This document shows, in pieces, positions 8,416 to 16,284 of a stretch of DNA of 64,000 bases. Where the stretch lies: assembly GCF_026247885.1 (NCBI RefSeq), contig NZ_CP110921.1, positions 1,793,001-1,857,000 on the forward strand. Direction: 5' to 3'. How positions within the stretch are numbered: position 1 is the first letter of the stretch; the number at the start of each line of letters is the position of its first letter. Position numbers and translations under genes: made by a program. The notes below the pieces were generated by a model. The model had not been told where the DNA came from, searched no databases, and saw nothing but the letters and a program-made list of their open reading frames with translations. Source of the stretch: Methylococcus mesophilus. GTDB taxonomy: Bacteria; Pseudomonadota; Gammaproteobacteria; Methylococcales; Methylococcaceae.

Positions 8416-8592
8416 ATGAGACATACCCCGAGTCTCCCGATGACCACTAAAGAAGTCGCCGAATTCTTCCGAGTATCAACCCGCACCGTCGAGCGGTGGT
8501 GAAAAGATGGACGACTACCAGCCCCGACTCGGATTGGTAGAAAGCCACTTTGGGACGTCACCGCTATTGAGAAAACCTTGCGCCACAAGTGA
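8416..8592 (+). pseudogene. AlpA/excisionase-like HTH gene with in-frame TGA
   Basis: In frame from ATG 8416 (or 8440) the translation reads MTTKEVAEFFRVSTRTVERW, then TGA at 8500-8502. It continues KDGRLPAPTRIGRKPLWDV to a stop at 8590-8592. This is a typical small AlpA-type HTH protein in which a Trp or similar codon after RW has become TGA. The first 28 codons alone would give half a DNA-binding domain. Recoding is possible but unsupported. It lies right of IS copy 1. Confidence 0.7.
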
Positions 8593-8603
8593 AGTTAATT
8601 TCA
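8590..8603. promoter_or_regulatory. 14-bp palindrome TGAAGTTAATTTCA
   Basis: A perfect palindrome fitting the island consensus TGMARTTAAYTKCA. It overlaps the stop codon of the broken HTH gene and lies about 160 bp before the gene at 8763. Confidence 0.4.
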
Positions 8604-8708
8604 TTCCGAGGCTGCCGCGCTGTCTGGGGGATATCAAGAAGTATCGACGATAACGCCCCGCCCGAACCTTCCGGTAGCACCAACAACCGGGGGGGGCCAC
8701 TCTGAATT

Positions 8709-8722
8709 TGCAATCAATTTCA
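8709..8722. promoter_or_regulatory. 14-bp palindrome TGCAATCAATTTCA
   Basis: A degenerate member of the island palindrome family, 40 bp upstream of the ATG at 8763. That is a suitable position for an operator of the following two genes. Confidence 0.4.
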
Positions 8723-8762
8723 CTTTTCGCCCCACCAGGGGCTCAACCGAAGAGGTAACGCT

Positions 8763-9119
8763 ATGAGCCTAGATACGCTCGCCGAACGCCTTGTCTTCGA
8801 TTCGAAGGTGGGTCACATCCGAACCGCTGTAGCTCCGGAACGGCTTTTCTTCGTCGGCCGATTGGCCCAGGACGCACGCGCTGTGCTGGATGGGTTCATC
8901 GCTCCTGGGATCATGGACGGCTGCATCGTGGACGAAATCGGAGCCGAGTACATCACCCCCGAAGGCTTCGAATGGACCCCCTCCGAGCCCTGTAAGGAGT
9001 TCTCCGTGAGTCTCGAAGGAGACGGCCGCCTGCAATGCTGGGACGTCACGGGCCTGTCGGAAGACGTGGTTAACGCCATCGCCAAAGCGATGCAGACCAA
9101 GCTGGGAACGGTTCACTAA
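8763..9119 (+). CDS. Hypothetical island protein
   Basis: A 118-residue acidic soluble protein that I do not recognise. It shows no signal peptide, no membrane segment and no clear DNA-binding motif. The start is supported by AAGAGG 8-10 bp upstream. It is followed after 21 bp by the HTH gene at 9141, so the two are probably cotranscribed. A member of the 14-bp palindrome family lies 40 bp upstream. Confidence 0.6.
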   Translation: MSLDTLAERLVFDSKVGHIRTAVAPERLFFVGRLAQDARAVLDGFIAPGIMDGCIVDEIGAEYITPEGFEWTPSEPCKEFSVSLEGDGRLQCWDVTGLSEDVVNAIAKAMQTKLGTVH

Positions 9120-9140
9120 TCGGCACACAACCTCACGAAA

Positions 9141-9722
9141 ATGGCTACCAGCCCCCAAGACCATGACGACCCGGTAAGTCTGTCTATCCGACAGCAGCGG
9201 GCAATTGTCGCCCTTGGGGCTGGTGCGTCCAAAGTGGAAGCGGCCAAGGCTGCGGGTGTGGCGCGGGAGACGGTTCACGAATGGCTCCGTAATCCGCAAT
9301 TCCGGCAAGCTGTTCAGCTTGAGTCTGACGCCATGCTCGATGCAACCCGTACAAGGTTCCGGGGACTTGCCGATAAGGCCGCTGACGTGCTCGAACGCCA
9401 CCTGGATCACCCCAACTTTGAGGCCGCCCTACGGGCTGCGGGCATCATCACGAAAGAGCTGAAGCTGTTCTCATCCAGGAAGGAAGTCACTCACATCGGC
9501 ATCGATCCTGAGGTTGCAACCCAGCAGCTCATGGAAGCCATAGAGGAGGTGAAGGACATCTTGAATGAAGTGGTACCCGGTTCCCTGGAGCAGGCGGAGG
9601 CAGACGTTAAGGCGGCCGAGGCAGCCCTAGAGGCTGAACTGAATGCCAAGACAGCCGAGGAGCCCGAGGAAGCCGGGGATACCCCCGCCGATGCCTCTAC
9701 CGCGGCCCCTGAACCGTCCTAG
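9141..9722 (+). CDS. HTH protein, terminase-small-subunit-like
   Basis: A 193-residue protein. Residues about 18-55 (QQRAIVALGAGASKVEAAKAAGVARETVHEWLRNPQFRQAV) form a helix-turn-helix of the type in phage small terminase-like and phBC6A51-like proteins. A long helix follows (about 60-110), then an acidic Ala/Glu/Pro-rich tail that is probably disordered. No terminase large subunit is present, so a regulatory or structural DNA-binding role is more likely than packaging. Repeat copy D begins 5 bp after its stop. Confidence 0.6.
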   Translation: MATSPQDHDDPVSLSIRQQRAIVALGAGASKVEAAKAAGVARETVHEWLRNPQFRQAVQLESDAMLDATRTRFRGLADKAADVLERHLDHPNFEAALRAAGIITKELKLFSSRKEVTHIGIDPEVATQQLMEAIEEVKDILNEVVPGSLEQAEADVKAAEAALEAELNAKTAEEPEEAGDTPADASTAAPEPS

Positions 9723-9726
9723 GCGG

Positions 9727-9800
9727 TTTACACAACGCTCAAGGTTTCTGCCCCCGGCCCTCGCGGGAACGCCGACACCGCCAGGGGCAAATTTTCGGGA
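9727..9800. repeat. Island intergenic repeat, copy D
   Basis: TTTACACAACGCTCAAGG, CCCCCGGCCCTCGCGGGAACGCC and GGGGCAAATTTTC show the same blocks as copies A to C. The first 17 bases match copy A almost exactly. Like copy A it is followed after a few bases by a member of the 14-bp palindrome family. Confidence 0.75.
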
Positions 9801-9805
9801 CCTTG

Positions 9806-9819
9806 TGAAATTAACTGCA
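9806..9819. promoter_or_regulatory. 14-bp palindrome TGAAATTAACTGCA
   Basis: Lies 6 bp after repeat copy D and 13 bp before the start codon at 9833. Protein bound here, or an RNA hairpin, would sit on the ribosome-binding region of the ProQ/FinO gene. Confidence 0.42.
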
Positions 9820-9832
9820 ATTCGAGCCACCC

Positions 9833-10333
9833 ATGACCGTCACCACTACCTGCCTCCGCCGAACCCTGGCCTATCTGGCCGAGCGATACCCGAACGTCTT
9901 CCCAAGCGATCCGAAGCAAGTGCGGCCCCTGGCCGTGGGCATCCATACGGCCCTTGCCGTCGCCGAGGAGGGCACCTTGTGCGAGACGCGGATACGCCAT
10001 GCCCTCCGCTACTACTGCGGGAACATGGCCTATCTCGCGGCGGTGGTGCGGGGAGCCCGCCGCATTGGGCTGGACGGACAGGAGGGAGAGCGGCCGACCC
10101 CCGAGGAACAGCAGCAGGCGCGGGACCGGCTCTCCGAAATCCGGAAAGCTCTCAAGGAGCGGAAGGCGACTGCAAAGCAGAAAGGCTCCCCCGAGCGAGC
10201 AGCATCACCAAAGCCCGCGCCACGGAAAAGTGCAATTGATTGCACACGGCCGGGCGTGGCTTCGCGGGGAAAGGCTGTAGCCGTTCGAGTAAAGCGGCGG
10301 GTTCATGTCCCGTCCGGCCTGCAAACCCCATAG
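9833..10333 (+). CDS. ProQ/FinO-domain RNA-binding protein
   Basis: A 166-residue protein. The first 100 residues form the ProQ/FinO fold: LAYLAERYPNVFPSD, then QVRPLAVGIHTAL, then IRHALRYYCGNMAYLAAVVRGARRIGLDG. Known members bind structured RNA 3' ends and act as small-RNA chaperones; FinO controls plasmid conjugation. A basic, Lys/Ala/Pro-rich tail (about 110-166) could add RNA affinity. Mobile elements often carry such genes. A 14-bp palindrome of the island family lies inside the coding tail (10231-10244). Its start region is occupied by repeat D plus a palindrome. Confidence 0.85.
   Translation: MTVTTTCLRRTLAYLAERYPNVFPSDPKQVRPLAVGIHTALAVAEEGTLCETRIRHALRYYCGNMAYLAAVVRGARRIGLDGQEGERPTPEEQQQARDRLSEIRKALKERKATAKQKGSPERAASPKPAPRKSAIDCTRPGVASRGKAVAVRVKRRVHVPSGLQTP
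10231..10244. promoter_or_regulatory. 14-bp palindrome TGCAATTGATTGCA
   Basis: A symmetric member of the island family (flanks extend it to GTGC..GCAC), located inside the 3' end of the ProQ/FinO gene and about 170 bp upstream of the FRG gene. Confidence 0.4.
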
Positions 10334-11057
10334 AGACAAATTTTGGTTCTGATCCGAAGTTGTCCGTCTATGTTAGTGTTTTTGATTCGGAAATAATGTC
10401 CAGGTAGACATATGGTCCTGCGAGAAAACGAGATGCGGTTACCGACGTTATCTGAATATTTGTGGATGCTCAATCCAATCTGTGATAGCAACGATAATGG
10501 GGAAATCAACACTATTGGTTTTGTAACGACAGGATGTATGGATGAATTCTACCTTGTTCAAACATCGGAACATGGATATCGCATGATGCCAGGGCCTGAA
10601 TTCGGCCCCAGGCTCTACAGAGGGCAAACAAAGCGCTATCCGACCTGCAAGCCGCAAGTCTTTCGTAACTTAACTCCTTTCAATTACGGTCAGAAATATA
10701 TCGAGGCAATCTATTGGACAGCGAAGCGGGTTGAGCTTAGCGTTCTTCTTGAACATCACCCGGCTATAAGAGACATTATGGCTTGGGATTTTGACGGGTT
10801 ATCATTTGATCTTGATATTCAGGCACTTGCCCAACACTACCTATATCCGACTCAGATGTTGGATTTGAGCCGCAGCAAAGATGTAGCGATGTTCTTTGCT
10901 ACACACGAATTCTTCGGCGATGTAAAGCATCCGACGGCCGCCATTGGAAGCAACGCGGTGATCTATACGATAGATATCAAGAAAATGCTCCACGATCAAG
11001 ACACTAATTATCGCCTTGTGCCGGTCGGTGTAGATCCTCTGTGACCTGCTCCCCGAT

Positions 11058-11906
11058 TTAGTCCGAAACGGACATAGAGTCTGCGGTTAAAAATGTGTCT
11101 GCAAACTGATCTGGCGTCAGGTAAGCCAACGAACTGTGGGGGCGTTGCTCATTGTATTCCCGACGCCACTCCTCAATGACTTGGCGAGCATGGCGCATCG
11201 AGACGAACCAATGCTCGTTCAGGCATTCATCCCGGAATTTGCCGTTGAAGCTTTCGATGTAGGCGTTCTGCTGTGGCTTACCTGGCTGGATGAAGCTCAA
11301 GCACAGTCCTTGGCTATCGGCCCATTCATCCAAAGCCTTGCCGGCAAACTCGGGGCCGTTGTCGACGGTGACTGATTTGGGCAATCCGCGGATCTCTGCC
11401 AGCCGTTGCAGCACACCGACTACACGTCTGCCAGGCAGCGAAGTATCGACTTCGATGGCCAAGCACTGCTTCGTGAAGTCATCGACGATATTCAGGCACC
11501 GCAGCCGCCGACCATCGGCCAAACCGTCCGAAACATAGTCCATAGACCAACTCTCGTTAGGCGCCGATGGCGCGACCTTGATTTGGCGCTCCACGCCGGC
11601 AATGCGCTTCCGCTTTCGTTTGCGGACCATCAGGCCGGCCTCGTGATACACGCGATAGGTGCGCTTTCGGTTGATTTCCCAACCCTCTCGGCAAAGTAGC
11701 ACGTGCAGCCGGCGATACCCATAGCGCCGCTTCTGCGCTGCCAATTCGCACAGTCGTTCCTTGAGCTCCTGGTCTACTGGCCGCTTAGCTTCGTAGCGAT
11801 ACAGCGACCGAGAAATACCGATCAGCCCACAAGCCCGCGTGACGCCCATCTGGTGCTTTGTCATCAGATGGGAGACCGCCACCCTCTTGGCTTGTGGGCT
11901 TACCAC
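11058..11906 (-). CDS. IS3-family transposase OrfB (copy 2)
   Basis: Identical in layout to the copy 1 protein, with the same DDE residues (SMDYVSD, TVDNGPEF, AYIESFNGKF). Differences from copy 1 that I can see are Arg for Cys in SMRHARQ, Val for Ala in KRPVDQ and Val for Ala in AKRVAVSH. The GTG at 11906 overlaps the orfA stop; expression is probably by frameshifting from orfA. Confidence 0.88.
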   Translation of the reverse strand: MVSPQAKRVAVSHLMTKHQMGVTRACGLIGISRSLYRYEAKRPVDQELKERLCELAAQKRRYGYRRLHVLLCREGWEINRKRTYRVYHEAGLMVRKRKRKRIAGVERQIKVAPSAPNESWSMDYVSDGLADGRRLRCLNIVDDFTKQCLAIEVDTSLPGRRVVGVLQRLAEIRGLPKSVTVDNGPEFAGKALDEWADSQGLCLSFIQPGKPQQNAYIESFNGKFRDECLNEHWFVSMRHARQVIEEWRREYNEQRPHSSLAYLTPDQFADTFLTADSMSVSD

Positions 11907-12163
11907 TTTCGGCCTACAACCTCTTTCAACGCAGCATTGTCCAGCATCGCCTCCGCCAGCAGGCGCTTGAGCCGGGCATTCTCGGTCTCCAGTGCCTTGA
12001 GCCGCTGCGCATCCGACACTGTCAGGCCGCCGTATTTCGCTTTCCAGTTGTAGTACGTCGCCTCGCTGAGCCCGTGCTTGCGGCACAGCTCCGCTACTTT
12101 TAGGCCGGCTTCGGCTTCCTTCAGGATGCCAATGATCTGTTCTTCGGTGAAACGCTTCTTCAT
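11900..12163 (-). CDS. IS3-family transposase OrfA (copy 2)
   Basis: An 87-residue HTH plus leucine-zipper protein identical in sequence to the OrfA of copy 1. Confidence 0.9.
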   Translation of the reverse strand: MKKRFTEEQIIGILKEAEAGLKVAELCRKHGLSEATYYNWKAKYGGLTVSDAQRLKALETENARLKRLLAEAMLDNAALKEVVGRKW

Positions 12164-12767
12164 GCTGCCTCCTATCGAGGCAGACTCTACATCACGACCG
12201 GACTAATCTCGGGGAGCAGGTCATCTGCCCAGAGCTGCTGCTCAAAAGGCATTCGCTTTGGAACTCGGCATCTTTGATGATCTTGAAAAGATCAGCGGCG
12301 TGAGCATAGATGAATTCGAGGTTACGGAAGAACTAGCGTCTAATGCAGCAATGAAGGTTGGGAGAGTTGACGCGATATTTCCGTATGATCCGTTTGAGGA
12401 ACACATAGCGACCGTAAGAAAGAATGGAAGAATCGCAACAGAAGCAATAGAGACCGCCATGTCGCTTGAAATTATGCCTCCTGGGCATAACGCCTCGACA
12501 ATATCTAAGCTGTTGGAGAGCGCCGGCTACCAGCTATGTTCATCACGCTCCATTCTTCCGGAAAAGGAGATCATCGACAAAGCCGCCAGCGAATGGGATA
12601 AGCGCCGAGACCAATACATCAAAATGATCAGATGGCGCGGGGTTTCTGACCCCTTATAACATGCGGAGGCTGCGGGGTGGGCGCGGTCCACGAGGAGGTT
12701 ACCGGCGGGACGTGCGGTAGCATATCGTATCAGTCGATACATACTTCCGAGACTGAAGGGAGAGTGA

Positions 12768-12800
12768 TTTACACAACGCGGAGCATTCGGCCGGCCCCGA
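12768..12800. repeat. Island intergenic repeat, copy E (partial)
   Basis: Begins TTTACACAACGCGG like the other copies and has a CCGGCCCC block, but the GGGCAAATTT end is missing. It lies 108 bp after the FRG gene and about 100 bp before the right integrase-arm array. Confidence 0.55.
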
Positions 12801-12871
12801 TCCGCTTGGACCGTCCACCGGATGGGAGGAGTTTTCTGGGGGCCTTAAAGGTAGGGCATTTCAGATTCACC

Positions 12872-12890
12872 GTGGCCCCAGTGTGGCCCC
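12872..12890. promoter_or_regulatory. Putative integrase arm-binding array (right end)
   Basis: GTGGCCCC at 12872 and 12883, again 11 bp apart and in the same orientation as the three copies at the left end. It lies 46 bp inside attR. Presence at both ends beside the att cores supports an integrase-binding role. Confidence 0.58.
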
Positions 12891-12935
12891 GAACTTTTTT
12901 CCCCTTCAGCAATCAATCCCAAGTGATTGATTTTA

Positions 12936-12981
12936 TGGAGCCGGTGATAGGATTTGAACCTACGACCCGCACATTACGAAT
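12936..12981. repeat. attR: 3' part of intact tRNA-Thr
   Basis: The right copy of the 46-bp direct repeat (one mismatch to 2202-2247). It is part of the functional tRNA gene, so integration kept the tRNA intact. Confidence 0.9.
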
Positions 12982-13011
12982 GTGCTGCTCTACCGACTGA
13001 GCTACACCGGC
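12936..13011 (-). tRNA. tRNA-Thr (anticodon CGT)
   Basis: A 76-nt cloverleaf on the minus strand. The acceptor GCCGGTG pairs with CACCGGC, the D-arm contains AGTCGGTA, the anticodon stem GCACA/TGTGC encloses TTCGTAA (positions 34-36 CGT, reading ACG), and the T-loop is TTCAAAT. The CCA end is encoded. It serves as the island's attachment site. Confidence 0.95.
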
Positions 13012-13030
13012 TTTGTTTCCTAGAACGCGC

Positions 13031-13059
13031 ATTATAGGCAGACTACTTTACTGACACAA
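13031..13059 (-). promoter_or_regulatory. Promoter of tRNA-Thr
   Basis: On the minus strand a TATAAT (13031-13036) lies 19 bp upstream of the tRNA 5' end. A TTGTGT is positioned 17 bp further upstream (13054-13059). Confidence 0.6.
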
Positions 13060-13113
13060 CTGCGGGTGTTCCAAGCTAGGAACGTGTCCCGTCGTAGGAC
13101 GCATCATCGTCCT

Positions 13114-13509
13114 TCATGGCCGCTGAACCTCGTGCATTCCATCGGCATCGATGGCTTCGTATGCTTCCGGAATGAACCTCGGGGTACATATGGCAAGAAA
13201 AACCAGATCGCCGCCGCCCGTGTTGGAGACGCGCTGGGAAACACCCGGCGGTATGACAACCACGTCCCCCGGCCCAACGACAGAAGGCGCCAAACCGTCG
13301 ATTTCAACCCGGCCCTGGCCCTCCAGGATCAGGTAACGCTCTGTCGTGTTACTGAGGCGGTGCAACCGGGTGGTGACGCCGGGTTCAACTCTGGCTCGTG
13401 CGACCGAAACATCCGCATCGTCGGCGGAATTCCACCATTCGGTGATATAGCAACGTTCGTCGAAATAGTACTCCATTGCCGATCCGCAATAGATGCCTGC
13501 CTCAGTCAT
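13114..13509 (-). CDS. Cupin-domain protein
   Basis: A 131-residue single-domain cupin. Motif 1 is about residues 47-66 (TTRLHRLSNTTERYLILEGQG) and motif 2 about 81-96 (GPGDVVVIPPGVSQRVSN). The metal-ligand positions are only partly kept (one His and a Glu in motif 1; Gln where motif 2 usually has His), so metal binding is uncertain. Such proteins often bind small sugars or act as mannose-6-phosphate-isomerase-like accessory proteins. It is a single gene between tRNA-Thr and mutS, divergent from mutS. Confidence 0.75.
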   Translation of the reverse strand: MTEAGIYCGSAMEYYFDERCYITEWWNSADDADVSVARARVEPGVTTRLHRLSNTTERYLILEGQGRVEIDGLAPSVVGPGDVVVIPPGVSQRVSNTGGGDLVFLAICTPRFIPEAYEAIDADGMHEVQRP

Positions 13510-13674
13510 GACGAGTGCTCTTCGGGGTTGCTGGTGGCGGCCTGAAGCGGCTGCGGGGCGGACTGCAGTATACGCGATCGCGCCCCGAAGGCCGGCGATG
13601 CCCTCGCGATTCGGTTAAAATTCGCAATCTTGCCCTGGCTCCACGGCGCGCTGCCCCACCCGAAGTTCCAACCG

Positions 13675-16239
13675 ATGACCGATCCGTCCGACCTGTCCAG
13701 ACACACGCCGATGATGCAGCAGTTTCTCCGCATCAAGGCGGAGCATCCGGACCGGCTGCTGTTTTACCGGATGGGCGATTTCTACGAGTTGTTCTTCGAG
13801 GATGCCCGGCGGGCGGCGAAGCTGCTGGATCTGACCCTGACCAGCCGGGGCGAGTCGGGCGGCGAACGCATCGCGATGGCGGGGATTCCCTACCACGCAG
13901 CCGACGGCTATCTGGCGCGGCTGATCCGGCTGGGCGAATCGGTGGCGATCTGCGAGCAGATCGGCGATCCGGCCACATCGAAGGGGCCGGTGGAGCGCAA
14001 GGTGGCACGCATCGTGACACCGGGCACGGTGACCGACGAGGCGCTGCTGGAGGAGCGCCGCGACAACCTGCTGGCGGCAATCGCCTGCGATGGCTCAGTG
14101 TATGGGCTGGCGGTGCTGGACCTGTCCGGCGGACGTTTCACCCTGCAGCAGCCAGAGTCGGCCGCGCAGCTTCTAAACGAGTTGGAGCGGCTGAATCCCG
14201 CCGAGCTCCTGGTCAGCGAAGACGAAACGCCGGCGGAGGGGCTGTCCGGGCGGCGGGGCCTGACCCGGCGTCCGCCCTGGCATTTCGATCCGGAGAGTGG
14301 CCGCCGCCAGTTGCTTAACCAGCTCGGCACCCGTGACCTGTCTGGCTTCGGTTGCGAGCATCTGAGCTTGGCGCTGGGCGCCGCCGGGTGCCTGCTGCAA
14401 TACCTGCGCGACACCCAGCGCAGCGCCCTCCCCCACATTCGAAGCGTCCGTGCCGAGACCGGCGCGGAATACGTCGGCCTGGACGCCGCCAGCCGGCGCA
14501 ATCTGGAGCTGGACCGGCATCCTTCCGGCCAAGGCGAATTCACCTTGCTGGGCATCCTGGACCGGACCGGATCGGCGATGGGCGGGAGGCTGCTGCGGCG
14601 GTGGCTGCATCAGCCTTTGCGCGACCGGACGACCATCCGGCTACGCCAGGAAGCGATCGGCGAGTTGCAGGCGGACCGCCGCTTCGAAGTCCTGCACGAT
14701 CTGCTGCGCGGCGTGGGGGACGTCGAGCGGATCGCCGCCCGCATTGCCCTGAAATCGGCCAGACCCCGAGACCTTTCCACACTGCGCCAGACCTTGCACA
14801 CCCTGCCTGCAATCCGGGACAGCTTTGACTGCTTCGAAGGCGCACTGCTGAGCGGGCTGGCGCGGCGCATCGTCGATCAGCCCGAGCTGAGCGGCCTGCT
14901 GCAGCGGTCCATCGTCGATAATCCGCCGATGCTGATCCGCGACGGCGGTGTGATCGCCGACGGGTACCACGGCGAACTCGACGAGCTGCGCCAGTTGAGC
15001 GAGAACGCCGACCAATTCCTGGTCGATTTGGAAGAGAAGGAGCGCGAGCGAACCGGCCTCGCCGGCCTCAAGGTCGGCTACAACCGGGTTCAAGGATTCT
15101 ACATCGAACTACCTCGGACCCAGGCCGACAGAGCGCCTGTGCAATACACTCGCCGCCAAACGCTGAAGAACGCCGAGCGCTACATCACGCCGGAGCTGAA
15201 AGCCTTCGAAGACAAGGTACTGAGCGCCCGCGAAAGAGCGCTGTCCTGCGAGAAGGCGCTCTACGACGAATTATTGGAAACGCTCGGGAATTGGCTGCCT
15301 GCGCTGCAAGACTGCGCGGCGGGACTGGCCGAACTGGACGTGCTGGCGACCCTGGCCGAACGCGCCGAGCGGCTGAACTGGGTTGCGCCGCACCTGATGG
15401 AAGCGCCGGGCATCCGCATCGTCGGGGGACGCCATCCGGTGGTTGAACAGGTCGGCGGCGCACCGTTCGTGCCCAACGACCTGGAATTCGGCCCGGATCG
15501 GCGCATGCTGGTCATCACCGGCCCGAACATGGGCGGCAAATCGACCTACATGCGGCAGGCCGCGATCATCGTGCTGATGGCCCACATCGGGAGCTATGTG
15601 CCGGCGGCGGAAGCGGAAATCGGCCCGATCGACCGCATCTACACCCGCATCGGCGCCTCCGACGACCTCGCCAGCGGCCGCTCCACGTTCATGGTGGAAA
15701 TGACGGAGACCGCCAACATCCTGCACAACGCCACGGCGGAAAGCCTGGTACTGATGGACGAGATCGGCCGCGGAACCAGCACCTTCGACGGGCTTTCGCT
15801 GGCCTGGGCCTGCGCCGAGCACTTGGCACGCGAAACGCGAGCCTATACGCTGTTCGCCACCCATTATTTCGAGCTGACGGCGCTGGCCGAGGAATGCGAC
15901 GGGGTCGGCAACGTGCACCTGGACGCCGTGGAGCACGGCGACAAGGTGGTGTTCCTGCATGCGGTCCAGGACGGGCCCGCGAGCCAGAGCTATGGTCTTC
16001 AGGTGGCTGCGCTGGCGGGGGTTCCACGGACGGTGGTCGACAACGCCCGGCGAAAACTGGAGCAACTGGAACGGCAGGCGCGTTCGGCCCATCAGCAAGC
16101 TGCGCCGGTAACCCAGTTCGATTTGTTCCTGGCGCCGGAGCCGCACCTCGTGGTACAGCGGCTGGAAACCTTGGACGTCGACGGCCTCAGCCCGCGCGAG
16201 GCCTTGAATCTGTTGTTCGAGCTGAAGCAGTCGCTGTGA
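13675..16239 (+). CDS. mutS: DNA mismatch repair protein MutS
   Basis: An 854-residue protein, close to the usual length. It recognises base mismatches and starts methyl-directed repair with MutL. The mismatch-reading Phe-Tyr-Glu is at 36-38 (MGDFYELF). The connector and lever domains follow. The ATPase has the P-loop GPNMGGKST at 616-624 and Walker B LMDEIGRG around 693-700. The C-terminus ends with the short helical region expected for the beta-clamp/tetramer part. I chose the ATG at 13675, which gives the normal TPMMQQF N-terminus, rather than the longer frame from 13630. No partner gene lies beside it. Confidence 0.97.
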   Translation: MTDPSDLSRHTPMMQQFLRIKAEHPDRLLFYRMGDFYELFFEDARRAAKLLDLTLTSRGESGGERIAMAGIPYHAADGYLARLIRLGESVAICEQIGDPATSKGPVERKVARIVTPGTVTDEALLEERRDNLLAAIACDGSVYGLAVLDLSGGRFTLQQPESAAQLLNELERLNPAELLVSEDETPAEGLSGRRGLTRRPPWHFDPESGRRQLLNQLGTRDLSGFGCEHLSLALGAAGCLLQYLRDTQRSALPHIRSVRAETGAEYVGLDAASRRNLELDRHPSGQGEFTLLGILDRTGSAMGGRLLRRWLHQPLRDRTTIRLRQEAIGELQADRRFEVLHDLLRGVGDVERIAARIALKSARPRDLSTLRQTLHTLPAIRDSFDCFEGALLSGLARRIVDQPELSGLLQRSIVDNPPMLIRDGGVIADGYHGELDELRQLSENADQFLVDLEEKERERTGLAGLKVGYNRVQGFYIELPRTQADRAPVQYTRRQTLKNAERYITPELKAFEDKVLSARERALSCEKALYDELLETLGNWLPALQDCAAGLAELDVLATLAERAERLNWVAPHLMEAPGIRIVGGRHPVVEQVGGAPFVPNDLEFGPDRRMLVITGPNMGGKSTYMRQAAIIVLMAHIGSYVPAAEAEIGPIDRIYTRIGASDDLASGRSTFMVEMTETANILHNATAESLVLMDEIGRGTSTFDGLSLAWACAEHLARETRAYTLFATHYFELTALAEECDGVGNVHLDAVEHGDKVVFLHAVQDGPASQSYGLQVAALAGVPRTVVDNARRKLEQLERQARSAHQQAAPVTQFDLFLAPEPHLVVQRLETLDVDGLSPREALNLLFELKQSL

Positions 16240-16284
16240 AGACGGCCCGGCGGAACGGTTCGCCGCCGGGCTCGGAAAGGGAGG

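Larger units (their letters stand above)
11042..12223 (-). mobile_element. IS3-family (IS407-like) insertion sequence, copy 2
   Basis: 1182 bp with the same ends as copy 1. It is flanked by the 4-bp direct repeat TCTG (11038-11041 and 12224-12227). It is inserted in the FRG gene, in the same orientation as copy 1. The near-identity of the copies and the clean duplication indicate a recent jump. Confidence 0.93.
10412..12659 (+). pseudogene. FRG-domain protein gene split by IS copy 2
   Basis: The 5' part is 10412-11041 and the 3' part is 12228-12659. Removing the IS and one copy of its TCTG duplication restores a single 353-codon frame across VDPL/PRAAAQKAF. FRG hallmarks are present: RLYRGQ at about 68-72, ALAQHYLYPTQMLDLSRS at about 138-154, and VAMFFATHEF. 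FRG proteins are of unknown activity and are frequent in accessory and defence-type islands. The gene is clearly more AT-rich than its neighbours, which suggests recent acquisition. As it stands, only a truncated protein ending three residues into the IS can be made. Confidence 0.88.
2202..12981. mobile_element. Genomic island integrated in tRNA-Thr(CGT)
   Basis: The island is bounded by direct repeats of the tRNA-Thr 3' end (2202-2247 and 12936-12981). A P4-type integrase gene sits just inside the left end. Genes run mostly on the plus strand: integrase, DUF29, HicB-like, RHH/RelE, HTH genes, winged-helix protein, iterons, ProQ/FinO and an FRG gene. Two related IS copies lie inside. I see no conjugation, relaxase or phage structural genes, so it is either a satellite-like or mobilisable island or a reduced remnant. 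The intact tRNA is kept at the right end. Confidence 0.88.

Noticed and set aside
8500-8502. Selenocysteine or recoded TGA
   Set aside because: No SECIS-like hairpin directly downstream and the family does not use selenocysteine; a disabling mutation is simpler.
9141-9722. Prophage packaging module
   Set aside because: Only a small-terminase-like HTH domain is present; no large terminase, portal or capsid gene follows.
10246-10325. tRNA-like fold (GGCCGGG / TCCGGCC acceptor-like arms and GCGGGTTCATGTCCCG arm)
   Set aside because: The D and anticodon arms do not pair well and the T-loop lacks the invariant A; it overlaps the ProQ/FinO coding tail.
7075-12223. Composite transposon formed by the two IS copies
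   Set aside because: Each copy has its own target duplication (ACCC, TCTG), so they inserted separately.
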